In this document: positions 11,383 through 21,807 of the stretch, piece after piece
How the letters are laid out: each line of letters opens with the position of its first letter
How positions within the stretch are numbered: the first letter of the stretch is position 1
Assembly (NCBI RefSeq): GCF_963966145.1
Contig: NC_091046.1
Span: 806,001 to 870,000, forward strand
Direction of reading: 5' to 3'
Source of the DNA: Tenebrio molitor
Lineage: Eukaryota; Arthropoda; Insecta; Coleoptera; Tenebrionidae
Length of the DNA stretch: 64,000 nt
The notes under the pieces: model-generated
The model's database searches: none
What the model was told of the DNA's origin: nothing
Seen by the model: only the letters and a program-made list of their open reading frames with translations
Made by a program: the position numbers and the translations under genes

Positions 11383-11521
11383 AGTGAGTGTGTAGTACTG
11401 AAAAATGGATACCTCGAGTTTCAGTGTGCGGTAACTGTTCCGCGACTTTCAAGGATTCGCAACAGTTGGAGCTTCACCAAAAAAGTATTCACCCTATGGA
11501 GTCCGGTTCGACGGATCTAAT
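11383..11521 (+). pseudogene. Cassette single-finger exon, copy 1 (frameshifted)
   Basis: Homologous to the intact 138-nt exon at 19040-19177. It has the acceptor (ttttttttcag) and the donor (aat|gtgagt), but is 139 nt long. One base is lost near the start, which brings TAG into frame after four codons, and two bases are gained before C-G-N-C. It cannot encode the finger in the array's phase. Confidence 0.8.
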
Positions 11522-11542
11522 GTGAGTCTGGTAGTTGTGTTG

Positions 11543-12147
11543 CACAAAGAGCGCAGATTCAAGTGTTTAATGTGCTCGTTGACTTCCCCTTACAAATCGA
11601 CAATCGAGAAACACGTGGCGGCTGTTCACGACGGAATTCGCTTCTTTTGCAAGCATTGCATCAAACTGTTCAAGCAGCATTACTACTTCAGGGATCACAT
11701 GAAGACGCACGAACTCGGCTATGTCGACACCTCTTACAAATGCGACTTTTGCTCAAAATCGTTCAAGACAAAGCACATTTTGAAGAGGCATGTGAAAATG
11801 CACAACGCCGAGAGAGACTTTTTCGTTTGCGACGTGTGCGGAAAGAAGTTTACGGAACGCGGATATTTCAAAACACACATGAGAACACCGGGGAGAAGCC
11901 GTACGTGTGTGATTTCTGCGACAAGGGATTCACGCTGACGAAGTACCTCAAGACTCACGTGCGTGTGCATACTAAAGAAAAACCGTACAGTTGTGACGTT
12001 TGCAAGAAGAGTTTCACCCAAGAAGGGAGTTTGACCATACACAAGAGGGACTACACAGGGGAGCGGCCCTACACGTGTCGTGTTTGTGCCAAAGGATTTG
12101 TGTCCAAGACGTTTTTGAACCAGCACAACTGCAAAGGTCCAAAATAA
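11543..12147 (+). pseudogene. Broken V9 copy, unit 2
   Basis: Matches V9 from H-K-E-R-R-F-K-C onwards, but its 5' part, including the acceptor, leader and first finger, is missing because the duplication junction lies inside V9. A 4-nt deletion near 11885, in the H-M-R-V-H linker, shifts the frame. The fingers on both sides are still recognisable in two frames. It keeps the TAA and the AATAAA (about 12162-12167). Without an acceptor it can be reached only by read-through or a cryptic site. Confidence 0.85.
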
Positions 12148-12260
12148 TTTGTTCTTTTCAAAATAAATGTTTCTTACGAGATTCGAGTGTTTTTTTATTT
12201 TCGACAAGTTACAACAGGACTGTCAGTGGTTCACACTCTCACGGATCTCGTCTGTTTCAG

Positions 12261-13152
12261 GTTAGATCCTTTGCAAATTGACGATCCTCAGCTGGGCGAC
12301 CGGATCTGCAGTCCTGCATGTCCCAAGACCTTCACCACGAAACAGAAATACTGGAGCCACAGAAAAATTCACAAAGGCAACACCGTTCAGTGCACTTTGT
12401 GTCCAAAGTCGTTCTATTCGAAATCTCATCTGAAAATTCATTTGGGGACGGTCCACGAAAAACTGCGCAACTTCTCTTGCACGTTGTGCACTTACGCCGC
12501 TGGCACGAAGTCGTGTCTTCAGTCTCACGTGATCAGGAGGCACACTAAAGACTACCGCTACAGATGTGACTTTTGCAATATGGGGTATCAATTCAAGGCC
12601 AATCTCGATCAACATCACCGAGCCAAGCACGAGGGCAAGTGCTTTATTTGCGAGATCTGCAAGAAAATATATAGAGACGAGGTGTACTTCAACCAACACA
12701 TGCAAAGACACGATCCCAATCATATCCGGAAGGTGTACACGTGCAAGGTGTGTCTCAAGGTGATGCACTGGCACACGCAGTTCAAGGATCACATGAAGAC
12801 ACACGACAGAGCGGCCGATCGACACATTTGCGACATCTGCGGGAAAGCTTTGGTTAGTAAGGCTGGGCTTAGGAAGCACATGAACAGACACGCCAACAAG
12901 AGGAATTCCGTTTGTGACACTTGCGGCAAGGCTTTCATCGACAATGTGACCCTGAGGCAGCACATTCGCGTTCACACCAAAGAAAAACCTTACAAGTGCA
13001 GTTTCTGTGAGAAGTGTTTCACTCAGAGAAGCAGTCTGAACATACACGTGCGCCTCCACACCGGAGAAAAACCGTACAAGTGTAAAATTTGCTCCAGGGA
13101 GTTTATTTCGAAGAATTTGTTGAACAGCCACAAGTGTATCGCTACCTCTTGA
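12261..13152 (+). CDS. V11: second copy of V10 (10 fingers)
   Basis: Keeps the acceptor (ctgtttcag, ending 12260), the phase, 296 residues, all Cys/His positions and the poly(A) signal (13194-13199). It differs from V10 at scattered sites, several inside fingers: H-R-K-I-H for H-R-K-T-H, F-Y-S-K-S-H, Y-Q-F-K-A-N, and L-V-S-K-A-G for L-A-S-Q-D-G. The last two change residues near the helix start, where C2H2 fingers read DNA, so its target may differ slightly. Confidence 0.9.
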
Positions 13153-13286
13153 ACATTTTGGATATTTTTTGTAATCTCTTTTTTAAACAAACGAATAAAA
13201 TCCAACAAGAAATGTTTTTTTTTTAATGTTTTATTTCACAGATGATGTTACTAATAACTGGAAATTACTAAAAGATTTTTTTTCAG

Positions 13287-13421
13287 TGACGTGTGTAGTA
13301 CTGAATAATGGATACCTCGAGTTCCAGTGCGGTAACTGTTCCGCGACTTTCAAGGATTCGCAACAGTTGAGCTTCACCAAAAAAGTATTCACCCTGTGGA
13401 GTCCGGTTCGACGGATCTAAT
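13287..13421 (+). pseudogene. Cassette single-finger exon, copy 2 (broken)
   Basis: It is 135 nt long. Two bases (AG) are lost at the acceptor junction and one G is lost before the first zinc histidine. The length is a multiple of three, but the frame from the acceptor meets TAA within eight codons. The donor (aat|gtgagt) is intact. Confidence 0.78.
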
Positions 13422-13442
13422 GTGAGTCTGGTGGTTGTGTTG

Positions 13443-14044
13443 CATGGTGCAGTGTTCAATGTGCTCGTTGACTTCCCCTTATAAATCGACGATCGAGAAA
13501 CACGTGGCGGCCGTTCACGACGGAATTCGCTTCTTTTGCAAGCATTGCAACAAACTGTTCAAGCAGCATTACTACTTCAGGGATTACATGAAGACGCACG
13601 AACTCGGCTATGTCGACACCTCTTACAAATGCGACTTTTGCCCAAAATCGTTCAAGACAAGGCACATTTTGAAGAAGCATGTGAAAATGCACAACGCCGA
13701 GAGAGACTTTTTCGTTTGCGACGTGCGCGGAAAGAAGTTTACGGAACGCGGATATTTCAAAACGCACATGAGAGTGCACACCGGGGAGAAGCCGTACGTG
13801 TGTGATTTCTGCGACAAGGGATTCACGCTGACGAAGTACCTACCTCACGACTCACGTGCGGGTGCATACTAAAGAAAAACCGTACAATTGTGACGTTTGC
13901 AAGAAGAGTTTCACCCAAAAAGGGGGTTTGACCATACACAAGAGGTACCACACAGGGGAGCGGCCCTACACGTGTCGCGTTTGTGCCGAAGGATTTGTGT
14001 CCAAGACGTTTTTGAACCAGCACAACTGCAAAGGTCAAAAATAA
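13443..14044 (+). pseudogene. Broken V9 copy, unit 3
   Basis: Lacks acceptor, leader and first finger. It also lacks about 20 bases just after the junction. One zinc cysteine is replaced by Arg (CGC at 13736-13738, in C-D-V-R-G-K). An extra four bases near 13841 (tacctacct) shift the frame before the last two fingers. The poly(A) signal is kept. The Cys-to-Arg change and the tacctacct insertion are shared with unit 4. Confidence 0.85.
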
Positions 14045-14176
14045 TTTGTTCTTTCCAAAATAAATGTTTCTTACGAGATTCGGGTGTTTTTTTAATTTTC
14101 GACAAGTTACAACAGGACTGTTCGTTCGTATTTGCCTGTCAGTGGTTCACACACTCACGGATCTCGTCTGTTTCAG

Positions 14177-15068
14177 GTTAGATCCTTTGCAAATTGACGA
14201 TCCTCAGCTGGGCTACCGGATCTGCAGTCCTGCATGTCCCAAGACCTTCACCACGAAACAGAAATACTGGGACCACGGAAAAATTCACAAAGGCAACACC
14301 GTTCAGTGCACTTTGTGTCCAAAGTCGTTCCATTCGAAATCTCATCTGAAAATTCATTTGGGGACGGTCCACGAAAAACTGCGCAACTTCTCTTGCACGT
14401 TGTGCACTTACGCCGCTGGCACGAAGTCGTGTCTCCAGTCTCATGTGATCAGGAGGCACACTAAAGACTACCGCTACAGATGTGACCTTTGCAATATGGG
14501 GTATCAATTCAAGGCCAATCTCGATCAACATCGCCGAGCCAAGCACGAGGGCAAGTGCTTTATTTGCGAGATCTGCAAGAAAATATACAGAGACGAGGTG
14601 TACTTCAACCAACACATGCAAAGACACGATCCCAGTCACATCCGGAAGGTGTACACGTGCAAGGTGTGTTTCAAGGTGATGCACTGGCACACGCCGTTCA
14701 AGAATCACATGAAGACACACGACAGAGCGGCCGATCGACACATTTGCGACATCTGCGGGAAAGCTTTGGTTAGTAAGGCTGGGCTTAGGAAGCACATGAA
14801 CAGACACGCCAACCAGAGGAATTCCGTTTGTGACACTTGCGGCAAGGCTTTCATCGACAATGTGACCCTGAGGCAGCACATTCGCGTTCACACCAAAGAA
14901 AAACCTTACAAGTGCAGTTTCTGCGAGAAATGTTTCACTCAGAAAAGCAGTCTGAACATACACGTGCGCCTCCACACCGGAGAAAAACCGTACAAGTGTA
15001 AAATTTGCTCCAGGGAGTTTATTTCGAAGAATTTGTTGAACAGCCACAAGTGTATCGCTACCTCTTGA
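14177..15068 (+). CDS. V12: third copy of V10 (10 fingers)
   Basis: Acceptor (ctgtttcag, ending 14176), phase, all zinc ligands and 296 residues are intact. It is closest to V11: both have H-L-K-I-H, Y-Q-F-K-A-N and L-V-S-K-A-G. Its own differences include Y-W-D-H-G-K-I-H in finger 1, W-H-T-P-F-K-N and T-Q-K-S-S. AATAAA at 15110-15115. Confidence 0.9.
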
Positions 15069-15202
15069 ACATTTTGGATATTTTTTGTAATCTCTTTTTT
15101 AAACAAACGAATAAAATCCAACAAAAAATGTTTTTTTAAAAATGTTTTGTTTCACAGATGATGTTACTAATAATTGGAAATTACTAAAAGATTTTTTTTT
15201 AG

Positions 15203-15343
15203 AGTGACGTGTGTAGTACTGAAAAATGGATACCTACCTCGAGTTCCAGTGCGGTAACTGTTCCGCGATTTTCAAGGATTCGCAACAGTTGAACTTCACC
15301 AAAAAAGTATTGACCCTGTGGAGTCCGGTTCGACGGATCTAAT
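15203..15343 (+). pseudogene. Cassette single-finger exon, copy 3 (broken)
   Basis: It is 141 nt long, with a 4-base duplication (tacctacc) before the finger and one base lost near its end. The length is a multiple of three, but the frame between the two changes is wrong and meets TAA. The acceptor is now tttttag rather than tttttcag. The donor is intact. Confidence 0.78.
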
Positions 15344-15364
15344 GTGAGTCTGGTGGTTGTGTTG

Positions 15365-15977
15365 CACAAAGAGCGCAGATTCAAGTGTTCAATGTGCTCG
15401 TTGACTTTCTCTTACAAATCGACGATCGAGAAACACGGGGCCGCCGTTCACGACGGAATTAGCTTCTTTTGCAAGCCTTGCAACAAACTGTTCAAGCAGC
15501 ATTACTACTTCAGGGATCACATGAAGACGCACGAACCCGGCTATGTCGACACCTCTTACAAATGCGACTTTTGCCTAAAATCGTTCAAGACAAAGCACTT
15601 TTTGAAGAGGCATGTGAAAATGCACAACGCCGAGAGAGACTTTTTCGTTTGCGACGTGCGCGGAAAGAAGTTTACGGAACGCGGATATTTCAAAACGCAC
15701 ATGAGAGTGCACACCGGGGAGAAGCCGTACGTGTGTGATTTCTGCGACAAGGGATTCACGCTGACGAAGTACCTACCTTAAGACTCACGTGCGGATGCAT
15801 ACTAAAGAAAAACCCTACAGTTGTGACGTTTGCAAGAACAGTTTCACCCAAGAAGGGAGTTTGACCATTCACAAGAGGTACCACACAGGGGAGCGGCCGT
15901 ACACGTGTCGTGCTTGTGCTAAAGGATTTGTGTCCAAGACGTTTTTGAACCAGCACAACTGCAAAGGTCCAAAATAA
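15365..15977 (+). pseudogene. Broken V9 copy, unit 4
   Basis: No acceptor, leader or first finger. A zinc cysteine is replaced by Arg (CGC at 15659-15661), and an insertion gives K-Y-L-P then a stop near 15779-15781. Another finger has H-C replaced by P-C near 15475 (C-K-P-C-N-K). The last two fingers stay readable in another frame to the TAA. The shared lesions with unit 3 show common descent. Confidence 0.85.
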
Positions 15978-16090
15978 TTTGTTCTTTTCAAAATAAATGT
16001 TTCTTACGAGATTCGAATGTTTTTTTATTTTCGACAAGTTACAACAGGACTGTCAGTGGTTCACACTCTCACGGATCTCGTCTGTTTCAG

Positions 16091-16976
16091 GTTAGATCCT
16101 TTGCAAATTGACGATCCTCAGCTGGGCGTCCGGATCTGCTGTCCTACATGTCCCAAGACCTTCACCACGAAACAGAAATACTGGAGCCATAGAAAAACTC
16201 ACAACACCGCTCAGTGCACTTTGTGTCCAAAGTCGTTCCATTCGAAATATTATCTGAAAATTCATTTGGGGACGGTCCACGAAAAACTGCGCAACTTCTC
16301 TTGCACGTTGTGCACTTACGCCGCTGGCACGAAGTCGTGTCTTCAGTCTCACGTGATCAGGAGCCACACCAAAGACTACCGCTACAGATGTGACCTTTGC
16401 AATATGGGGTATCAATTAAAGGACAAACTCGATCAACATCGCCGAGCCAAGCACGAGGGCAAGTGCTTTATTTGCGAGATCTGCAAGAAAATATACAGAG
16501 ACGAGATGTACTTCAACCAACACATGCAAAGGCACGATCCCAATTACATTCGGAAGGTTTACACGTGCAAGGTGTGTCGCAAGGTGATGCACTGGCACAC
16601 GCCGTTCAGGGATCACATGAAGACACACGACAGAGCGGCCGATCGACACATTTGCGACATCTGCGGGAAAGTTTTGGCCAGTAAGGGTGGGCTTAGGAAG
16701 CACATGATCAGACACGCCAACAAAAGGAATTCCGTTTGTGACACTTGCGGCAAGGCTTTCATCGACAATATGACCCTGGTGCAGCACATTCGCGTTCACA
16801 CCAAAGAAAAACCTTACAAGTGCAGTTTCTGCGAGAAGTGTTTCACTCAGAGAAGCAGTCTCAACATACACGTGCGTCTCCACACCGGAGAAAAACCGTA
16901 CAAGTGTCAAATTTGCTCCAGGGAGTTTATTTCGAAGAATTTGTTGAACAGCCACAAGTGTTTCGCTACCTCTTGA
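16091..16976 (+). CDS. V13: fourth copy of V10 (10 fingers)
   Basis: Acceptor ctgtttcag ends at 16090. It is 294 residues long because two codons (K-G) are missing from the linker between fingers 1 and 2 (H-N-T-A-Q-C), a change shared with V14. All zinc ligands are kept. AATAAA at 17019-17024. Confidence 0.9.
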
Positions 16977-17115
16977 ACATTTTGGATATTTTTTGTAATC
17001 TTTTTTTTTAAACAAACGAATAAAATCCAACAAAAAATGTTTTTTTTTTAAATGTTTTGTTTCACAGATGATGTTACTAATAATTGGAAATTACCAAAAG
17101 ATTTTTTTTTTTTAG

Positions 17116-17253
17116 AGTGACGTGTGTAGTACTGAAAAATGGATATCTCGAGTTCCAGTGCGGTAACTGTTCCGCGACTTTCAAGGATTCGAGACAGTTG
17201 GAGCTTCACCAAAAAAGTATTCACCCTGTGGAGTCCGGTTCGACGGATCTAAT
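17116..17253 (+). CDS. Cassette single-finger exon, copy 4 (intact)
   Basis: 138 nt from a ttttttttag acceptor to the donor aat|gtgagt. It enters and leaves in the same phase (third codon base in, two bases out), so it could be spliced between the upstream exon and any downstream array exon without changing frame. It encodes one finger, F-Q-C-G-N-C-S-A-T-F-K-D-S-R-Q-L-E-L-H with H-x4-H spacing. Its immediate partner in this unit, the V9 copy, has no acceptor, so the next usable acceptor is that of V14. Confidence 0.65.
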
Positions 17254-17274
17254 GTGAGTCTGGTGCTTGTGTTG

Positions 17275-17884
17275 CACAAAGAGCGCAGATTCAAGTGTTC
17301 AATGTGTTCGTTGACTTTCCCTTACAAATCGACGATTGAGAAACACGTGGCGGCCGTTCACGACGGAATTCGCTTCTTTTGCAAGCATTGCAACAAACTG
17401 TTCAAGCAGCATTACTACTTCAGGGATTACATGAAGACGCACGAACCCGGCTATGTCGACACCTCTTACAAATGCGACTTTTGCCCAAAATCGTTCAAGA
17501 CAAGGCACATTTTGAAGAAGCATTTGAAAATGCACAACGCCGAGAGAGACTGTTTTCGTTTGCGACGTGTGCGGAAAGAAGTTTACGGAATGCGGATATT
17601 TCAAAAGGCACATGAGAGTGCACACCGGGGAGAAGCCGTACGTGTGCGATTTCTGCGGCAAGGGATTCACGCTGACGAAGTACCTCAAGATTCACGTGCG
17701 GGTGCATACTAAAGAAAAATCGTACAGTTGTGACGTTTGCAAGAAGAGTTTCACCCAAGAAGGGAGTTCGACCATTCACAAGAGGTTCCACACAGGGGAG
17801 CGGCCCTACACGTGTCGTGTTTGTGCCAAAGGATTTGTGTCCAAGACGTTTTTGAACCAGCACAACTGCAAAGGTCCAAAATAT
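17275..17884 (+). pseudogene. Broken V9 copy, unit 5, stop codon lost
   Basis: No acceptor or first finger. A one-base insertion (gactgttttcg) shifts the frame inside the fifth finger. The ancestral TAA is now TAT at 17882-17884, so the frame of its last fingers stays open through the poly(A) region and intron and joins V14 in frame (open from 17567 to 18901). AATAAA remains after the lost stop. Confidence 0.85.
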
Positions 17885-18015
17885 TTTGTTCTTTCCAAAA
17901 TAAATGTTTCTTACGAGATTCGAGTGTTTTTTTATTTTCGACAAGTTACAACAGGACTGTTCGTTCGTATTTGCCTGTCAGTGGTTCACACTCTCACGGA
18001 TCTCGTCTGTTTCAG

Positions 18016-18901
18016 GTTAGATCCTTTGCAAATTGACGATCCTCAGCTGGGCGTCCGGATCTGCTGTCCTGCATGTCCCAAGACCTTCACCACGAAACAG
18101 AAATACTGGAGCCACAGAAAAACTCACAACACCGCTCAGTGCACTTTGTGTCCAAAGTCGTTCCATTCGAAATATTATCTGAAAATTCATTTGGGGACGG
18201 TCCACGAAAAACTGCGCAACTTCTCTTGTACGTTGTGCACTTACGCCGCTGGCACGAAGTCGTGTCTCCAGTCTCACATGATCAGGAGCCACACCAAAGA
18301 CTACCGCTACAGATGTGACCTTTGCAATATGGGGTATCAATTAAAGGACAAACTCGATCAACATCGCCGAGCCAAGCACGAGGGCAAGTGCTTTATTTGC
18401 GAGATCTGCAAGAAAATATACAGAGATGAGATGTACTTCAACCAACACATGCAAAGACACGATCCCAATTACATTCGGAAGGTTTACACGTGCAAGGTGT
18501 GTCGCAAGGTGATGCACTGGCACACGCAGTTCAAGGATCACATGAAGACACACGACAGAGCGGCCGATCGACACATTTGCGACGTCTGTGGGAAAGATTT
18601 GGCCACTAAGGGTGGGCTTAGGAAGCACATGATCAGACACGCCAACAAGAGGAATTCCGTTTGTGACACTTGCGGCAAGGCTTTCATCGACAATGTGACC
18701 CTGAGGCAGCACATTCGCGTTCACACCAAAGAAAAACCTTACAAGTGCAGTTTCTGTGAGAAGTGTTTCACTCAGAGCAGCAGTCTGAACATACACGTGC
18801 GCCTCCACACCGGAGAAAAACCGTACAAGTGTAAAATTTGCTCCAGGGAGTTTATTTCGAAGAATTTGTTGAACAGCCACAAGTGTTTCGCTACCTCTTG
18901 A
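18016..18901 (+). CDS. V14: fifth copy of V10 (10 fingers)
   Basis: Acceptor ctgtttcag ends at 18015. 294 residues, with the same two-codon linker deletion as V13. The seventh finger reads HICDVC...D-L-A-T-K-G, and the ninth T-Q-S-S-S, both in recognition-helix regions. AATAAA at 18944-18949. The open frame running in from the left (17567) is read-through from the dead V9 copy and is not evidence for a longer exon. Confidence 0.9.
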
Positions 18902-19039
18902 AAATTTTGGATATTTTTTGTAATCTCTTTTTTAAGCAAACCGAATAAAATCCAACAAAAAATGTTTTTTTTTTTAATGTTTTTGCTTCACAGATGATGT
19001 TACTAATAATTGGAAATTACTAAAAGATTTTTTTTTCAG

Positions 19040-20098
19040 AGTGACCTGTGTAATACTGAAAGATGGATACCTCGAGTTCCAGTGCGGTAACTGTTCCGCG
19101 ATTTTCAAGGATTCGCAACAGTTGGAGCTTCACCAAAAAAGTATTCACCCTGTGGAGTCCAGTTCGACGGATCTAATGTGAGTCTGGTGGTTGTGTTGGA
19201 AGTGAATAAGGTGGATGGTTTTAGGCCAGAGGAAATCAAATACAAGACTTTCACTTGTGACCTGTGTTCGCAAAAATGCGACTCCCAAAACAAACTGATC
19301 AAACATCGCCGCCTCCACTCGGAGCCCAGATTCGCATGTATGTATTGCGACGACCGCTTTCGCACTAGAACCGAGTTAAACAAACACGTGTGGAGAAGTC
19401 ACGATTCGTCAGATTTCGATTGTCCTTTTTGCGGCTACGTTACCGAGAGCAAGTTGAGGTTTCGCCTGCACGTTATCTCCAAACACACCAAGGACTACCC
19501 GTACAGGTGTGACACCTGCGGGATGGGATACCTCACTCAGACTCTACTGCGAGTCCACAACAAAGCCCAACACGAGGGTGTGCGGTTTGTGTGCGAAGAT
19601 TGCAAGAAAGTTTTCAGATACGCAGACGGTTTGAGGCAACACCGAAAAACCCACGATCCCCATCGAGTCGAGAAGAGCTTCATGTGCGAGATTTGTTCGA
19701 AGGTTCTCAGGAAAAAGTTCAGTTTAGAGAGACATCTGGAGGCGCACAGGGGTGTGCGACAGAGTTTCGTGTGTGAGGAGTGTGGAAAGATTTTGTCGTC
19801 GACGACGTCTCTGAAACAACACAAAACCGTTCATTCGGCGAAGAAGTACATTTGCGATGTGTGCGGCAAGAGGTTCGGCAGAAAAGGAAATCTTCAGATC
19901 CACATGTTGCGAGTACATATCAAGGAGAAGCCGTTCAAATGTACCGTGTGCGATAAGAATTTTGCGTCGAAGATGGGCCTGGACATACACGTGAGGTCCC
20001 ACACGGGGAACAAACCATACAAGTGTGAAACCTGCCAGAAAGAATATTCTGCGAAACACCTGTTGACGAAACACAAATGTACGAAGACTGTTTCGTGA
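19040..20098 (+). CDS. V15: two-part terminal unit, 1 + 10 fingers
   Basis: Part a (19040-19177, 138 nt) is the fifth and intact copy of the cassette: one finger FQCGNC with H-x4-H. It ends at aat|gtgagt. A 47-nt intron (19178-19224, ending ttttag) leads to part b (19225-20098). The join makes an AT|G Met codon followed by P-E-E-I-K-Y-K. Part b encodes ten fingers (FTCDLC to YKCETC, last ending T-K-H-K-C). Both parts keep the array's phase, so part b could also be used alone. AATAAA at 20165-20170. This is the likely original home of the cassette. Confidence 0.85.
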
Positions 20099-20260
20099 AG
20101 ATGTCGTTTGGTATCACAAGAGACAGGGTGCTCAGATTGTAGAAATAAGTTTCGGAAAATTTTCAATAAAAATCTTTTACAAGAAACTGCTGTTCTTTAT
20201 TTCCATGTAACTGAGTTGTTTTCAGGTGTGAGTATTGACACTAACCCACTTTTTTTTCAG

Positions 20261-21143
20261 GATGTCATCTCAACTAGTACAAAATGGCGACCGTCCACAG
20301 TACAAGTGCGATGCGTGTCCTTACACTTCCCCGGACTTACACAAACTCGTGTCCCACAGAACCGTTCACACCCAATGTCGGTTCATTTGCAGTTTTTGTG
20401 CGAAAACCTTCAAGTCTCGCAGCGGCCTCTCCAAACATGTCCGCTACATCCACGAGAACCAGCGGAAGCACAAATGCTCGTGGTGCAGCTTCGCCTCCAG
20501 GACCAAGGTCGGGATCGAGTCGCACGTCGTGGCGCACCACACCCGAGACTACCCCCACAGATGCGACATCTGCGGCATGGGCTACATGAGCCGGGCGCGA
20601 GTGGAATACCACAAAAGAGCCCAACACGAAGGCCGTCGCTTCACTTGCGACCGCTGCGAGAAGACCTTCAAACAGGTCGAGTCGTTGCGGAACCACGTCA
20701 AGTTTCAGCACAGCGCGGACGGCGCCCAGACCTGCAAGATCAAGAAACACCTGGAGGGGCACATGGGAGCGGCGAAGGGGTTTGTGTGTGATGTGTGTGG
20801 AGTGAGACTGCGCAGCAAGCAGGGGTTGGACTGGCACAAGAAGGGACATTCGGGGCAGAAGGATTTTGTGTGCGAGGTGTGCGGCAAAGGGTTCGTGAAA
20901 AAATCGATTTTGACCGACCACATCCGAGTTCACACCAAGGAGAAACCGTACACGTGCGAACATTGCAGCAAGAGTTTCGCGCAGAAGTCGACACTCAATG
21001 TTCACATGTACTCGCACACGAAGAAGCCGTACAAATGTGACAGTTGTGACAAGGGCTTTACCAGGAAACATCTCTGGAAGCAGCACCACTGCAAATACAA
21101 CACAAAAAATATTGTAATCTACGAAGAAAATATTTTTGAATAA
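20261..21143 (+). CDS. V16: alternative 3'-terminal exon, 9 fingers plus one collapsed
   Basis: Acceptor cttttttttcag ends at 20260. Fingers: YKCDAC, FICSFC, HKCSWC, HRCDIC, FTCDRC, then a remnant T-C-K-I-K-K-H-L-E-G-H that has lost the second Cys and the core Phe/Leu stretch in an in-frame deletion, then FVCDVC, FVCEVC, YTCEHC, YKCDSC (last ending K-Q-H-H-C). 293 residues. Higher GC third positions than its neighbours. I find no canonical AATAAA close to the stop. Confidence 0.88.
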
Positions 21144-21387
21144 CAGTATATTTTATTGCGCGGGAGTTTGCTTTGCTGACCTAGTTTACCACTTCTCCGC
21201 GACTTGTCAAATATTTCGAACAATTTGCCATCAGCCAGAGCGTGGTTGTTTTCTTTGTGGGGAAACTGTGCTGTTCATTTTTACGAAAGCACATTGCCAA
21301 AGGAAAGTATGATTCGTACTGGCCCTTTTACCCTATCTGTTTGGTAAAATTATTTTTGTCTTTGAAGAATAACTTGTATTTTTTCAG

Positions 21388-21775
21388 GGTGTCTGCTCTC
21401 CTTGTCATGTTGCAAATCCCTTGCAACCTCTGCTCTCAGATGTTCAGCAGCGAGAGTCAATATCACATGCACAAGAAAAATCACCTTTTGGAAAGACATC
21501 GATGTACAGAATGCCATCAAACTTTCCAGTACAAAAGAAGCTTGGACGTTCACATACGGAAGGCACATAAGGTGGCGGAGGGAATCAAGATTGGTTGTCA
21601 GTACTGTTGTAAAAGTTATACCACTCAGAGGGTGTTAGGAAATCACATGAGGATACATCACGCGGACAAAATGTTTAAGTGTGAGGTGTGTTCGAAGGTC
21701 ATGTCCACACGGAAGAATTTTCAGAGACATCAGTGCCCAAAAATGAGAAATCTCAGACCAAAAATTGTACTTTAA
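21388..21775 (+). CDS. V17: short alternative 3'-terminal exon, 4 fingers
   Basis: Acceptor tattttttcag ends at 21387. 128 residues: IPCNLC, HRCTEC, IGCQYC and FKCEVC, the last ending F-Q-R-H-Q-C like its neighbours' H-x-C fingers, then a basic tail (K-M-R-N-L-R-P-K). Less than half the length of adjacent exons, so either a deletion product or a minimal form. AATAAA at 21928-21933 lies at the edge of the right arm of a foldback repeat. Confidence 0.82.
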
Positions 21776-21807
21776 ATGTTTTCGAAGTTGAGATTGTCGC
21801 ATTTGAG

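Larger units (their letters stand above)
9615..19198 (+). repeat. Five tandem copies of a 1.9-kb unit (V9 remainder + V10 + cassette exon)
   Basis: Unit edges can be placed to within a couple of bases: 9615-11542, 11543-13442, 13443-15364, 15365-17274 and 17275-19198 (1900-1928 bp). At each junction the start of the V15 internal intron (gtgagtctggt...gttg) runs straight into the V9 coding sequence at cacaaagagcgc. The parents share only T-G at the break. Units 3 and 4 share two V9 lesions, and units 4 and 5 share a two-codon deletion in V10, so the copies did not all arise in one step. This points to a first junction formed with almost no homology, then expansion by unequal crossover. Confidence 0.92.

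Noticed and set aside
20215..20234. ttttcag|gtgtgagt before V16 as a recursive splice site or start of the exon
   Set aside because: In phase it meets TGA after three codons, and a stronger acceptor lies 35 bp downstream. A ratchet site is possible, but there is no other support.
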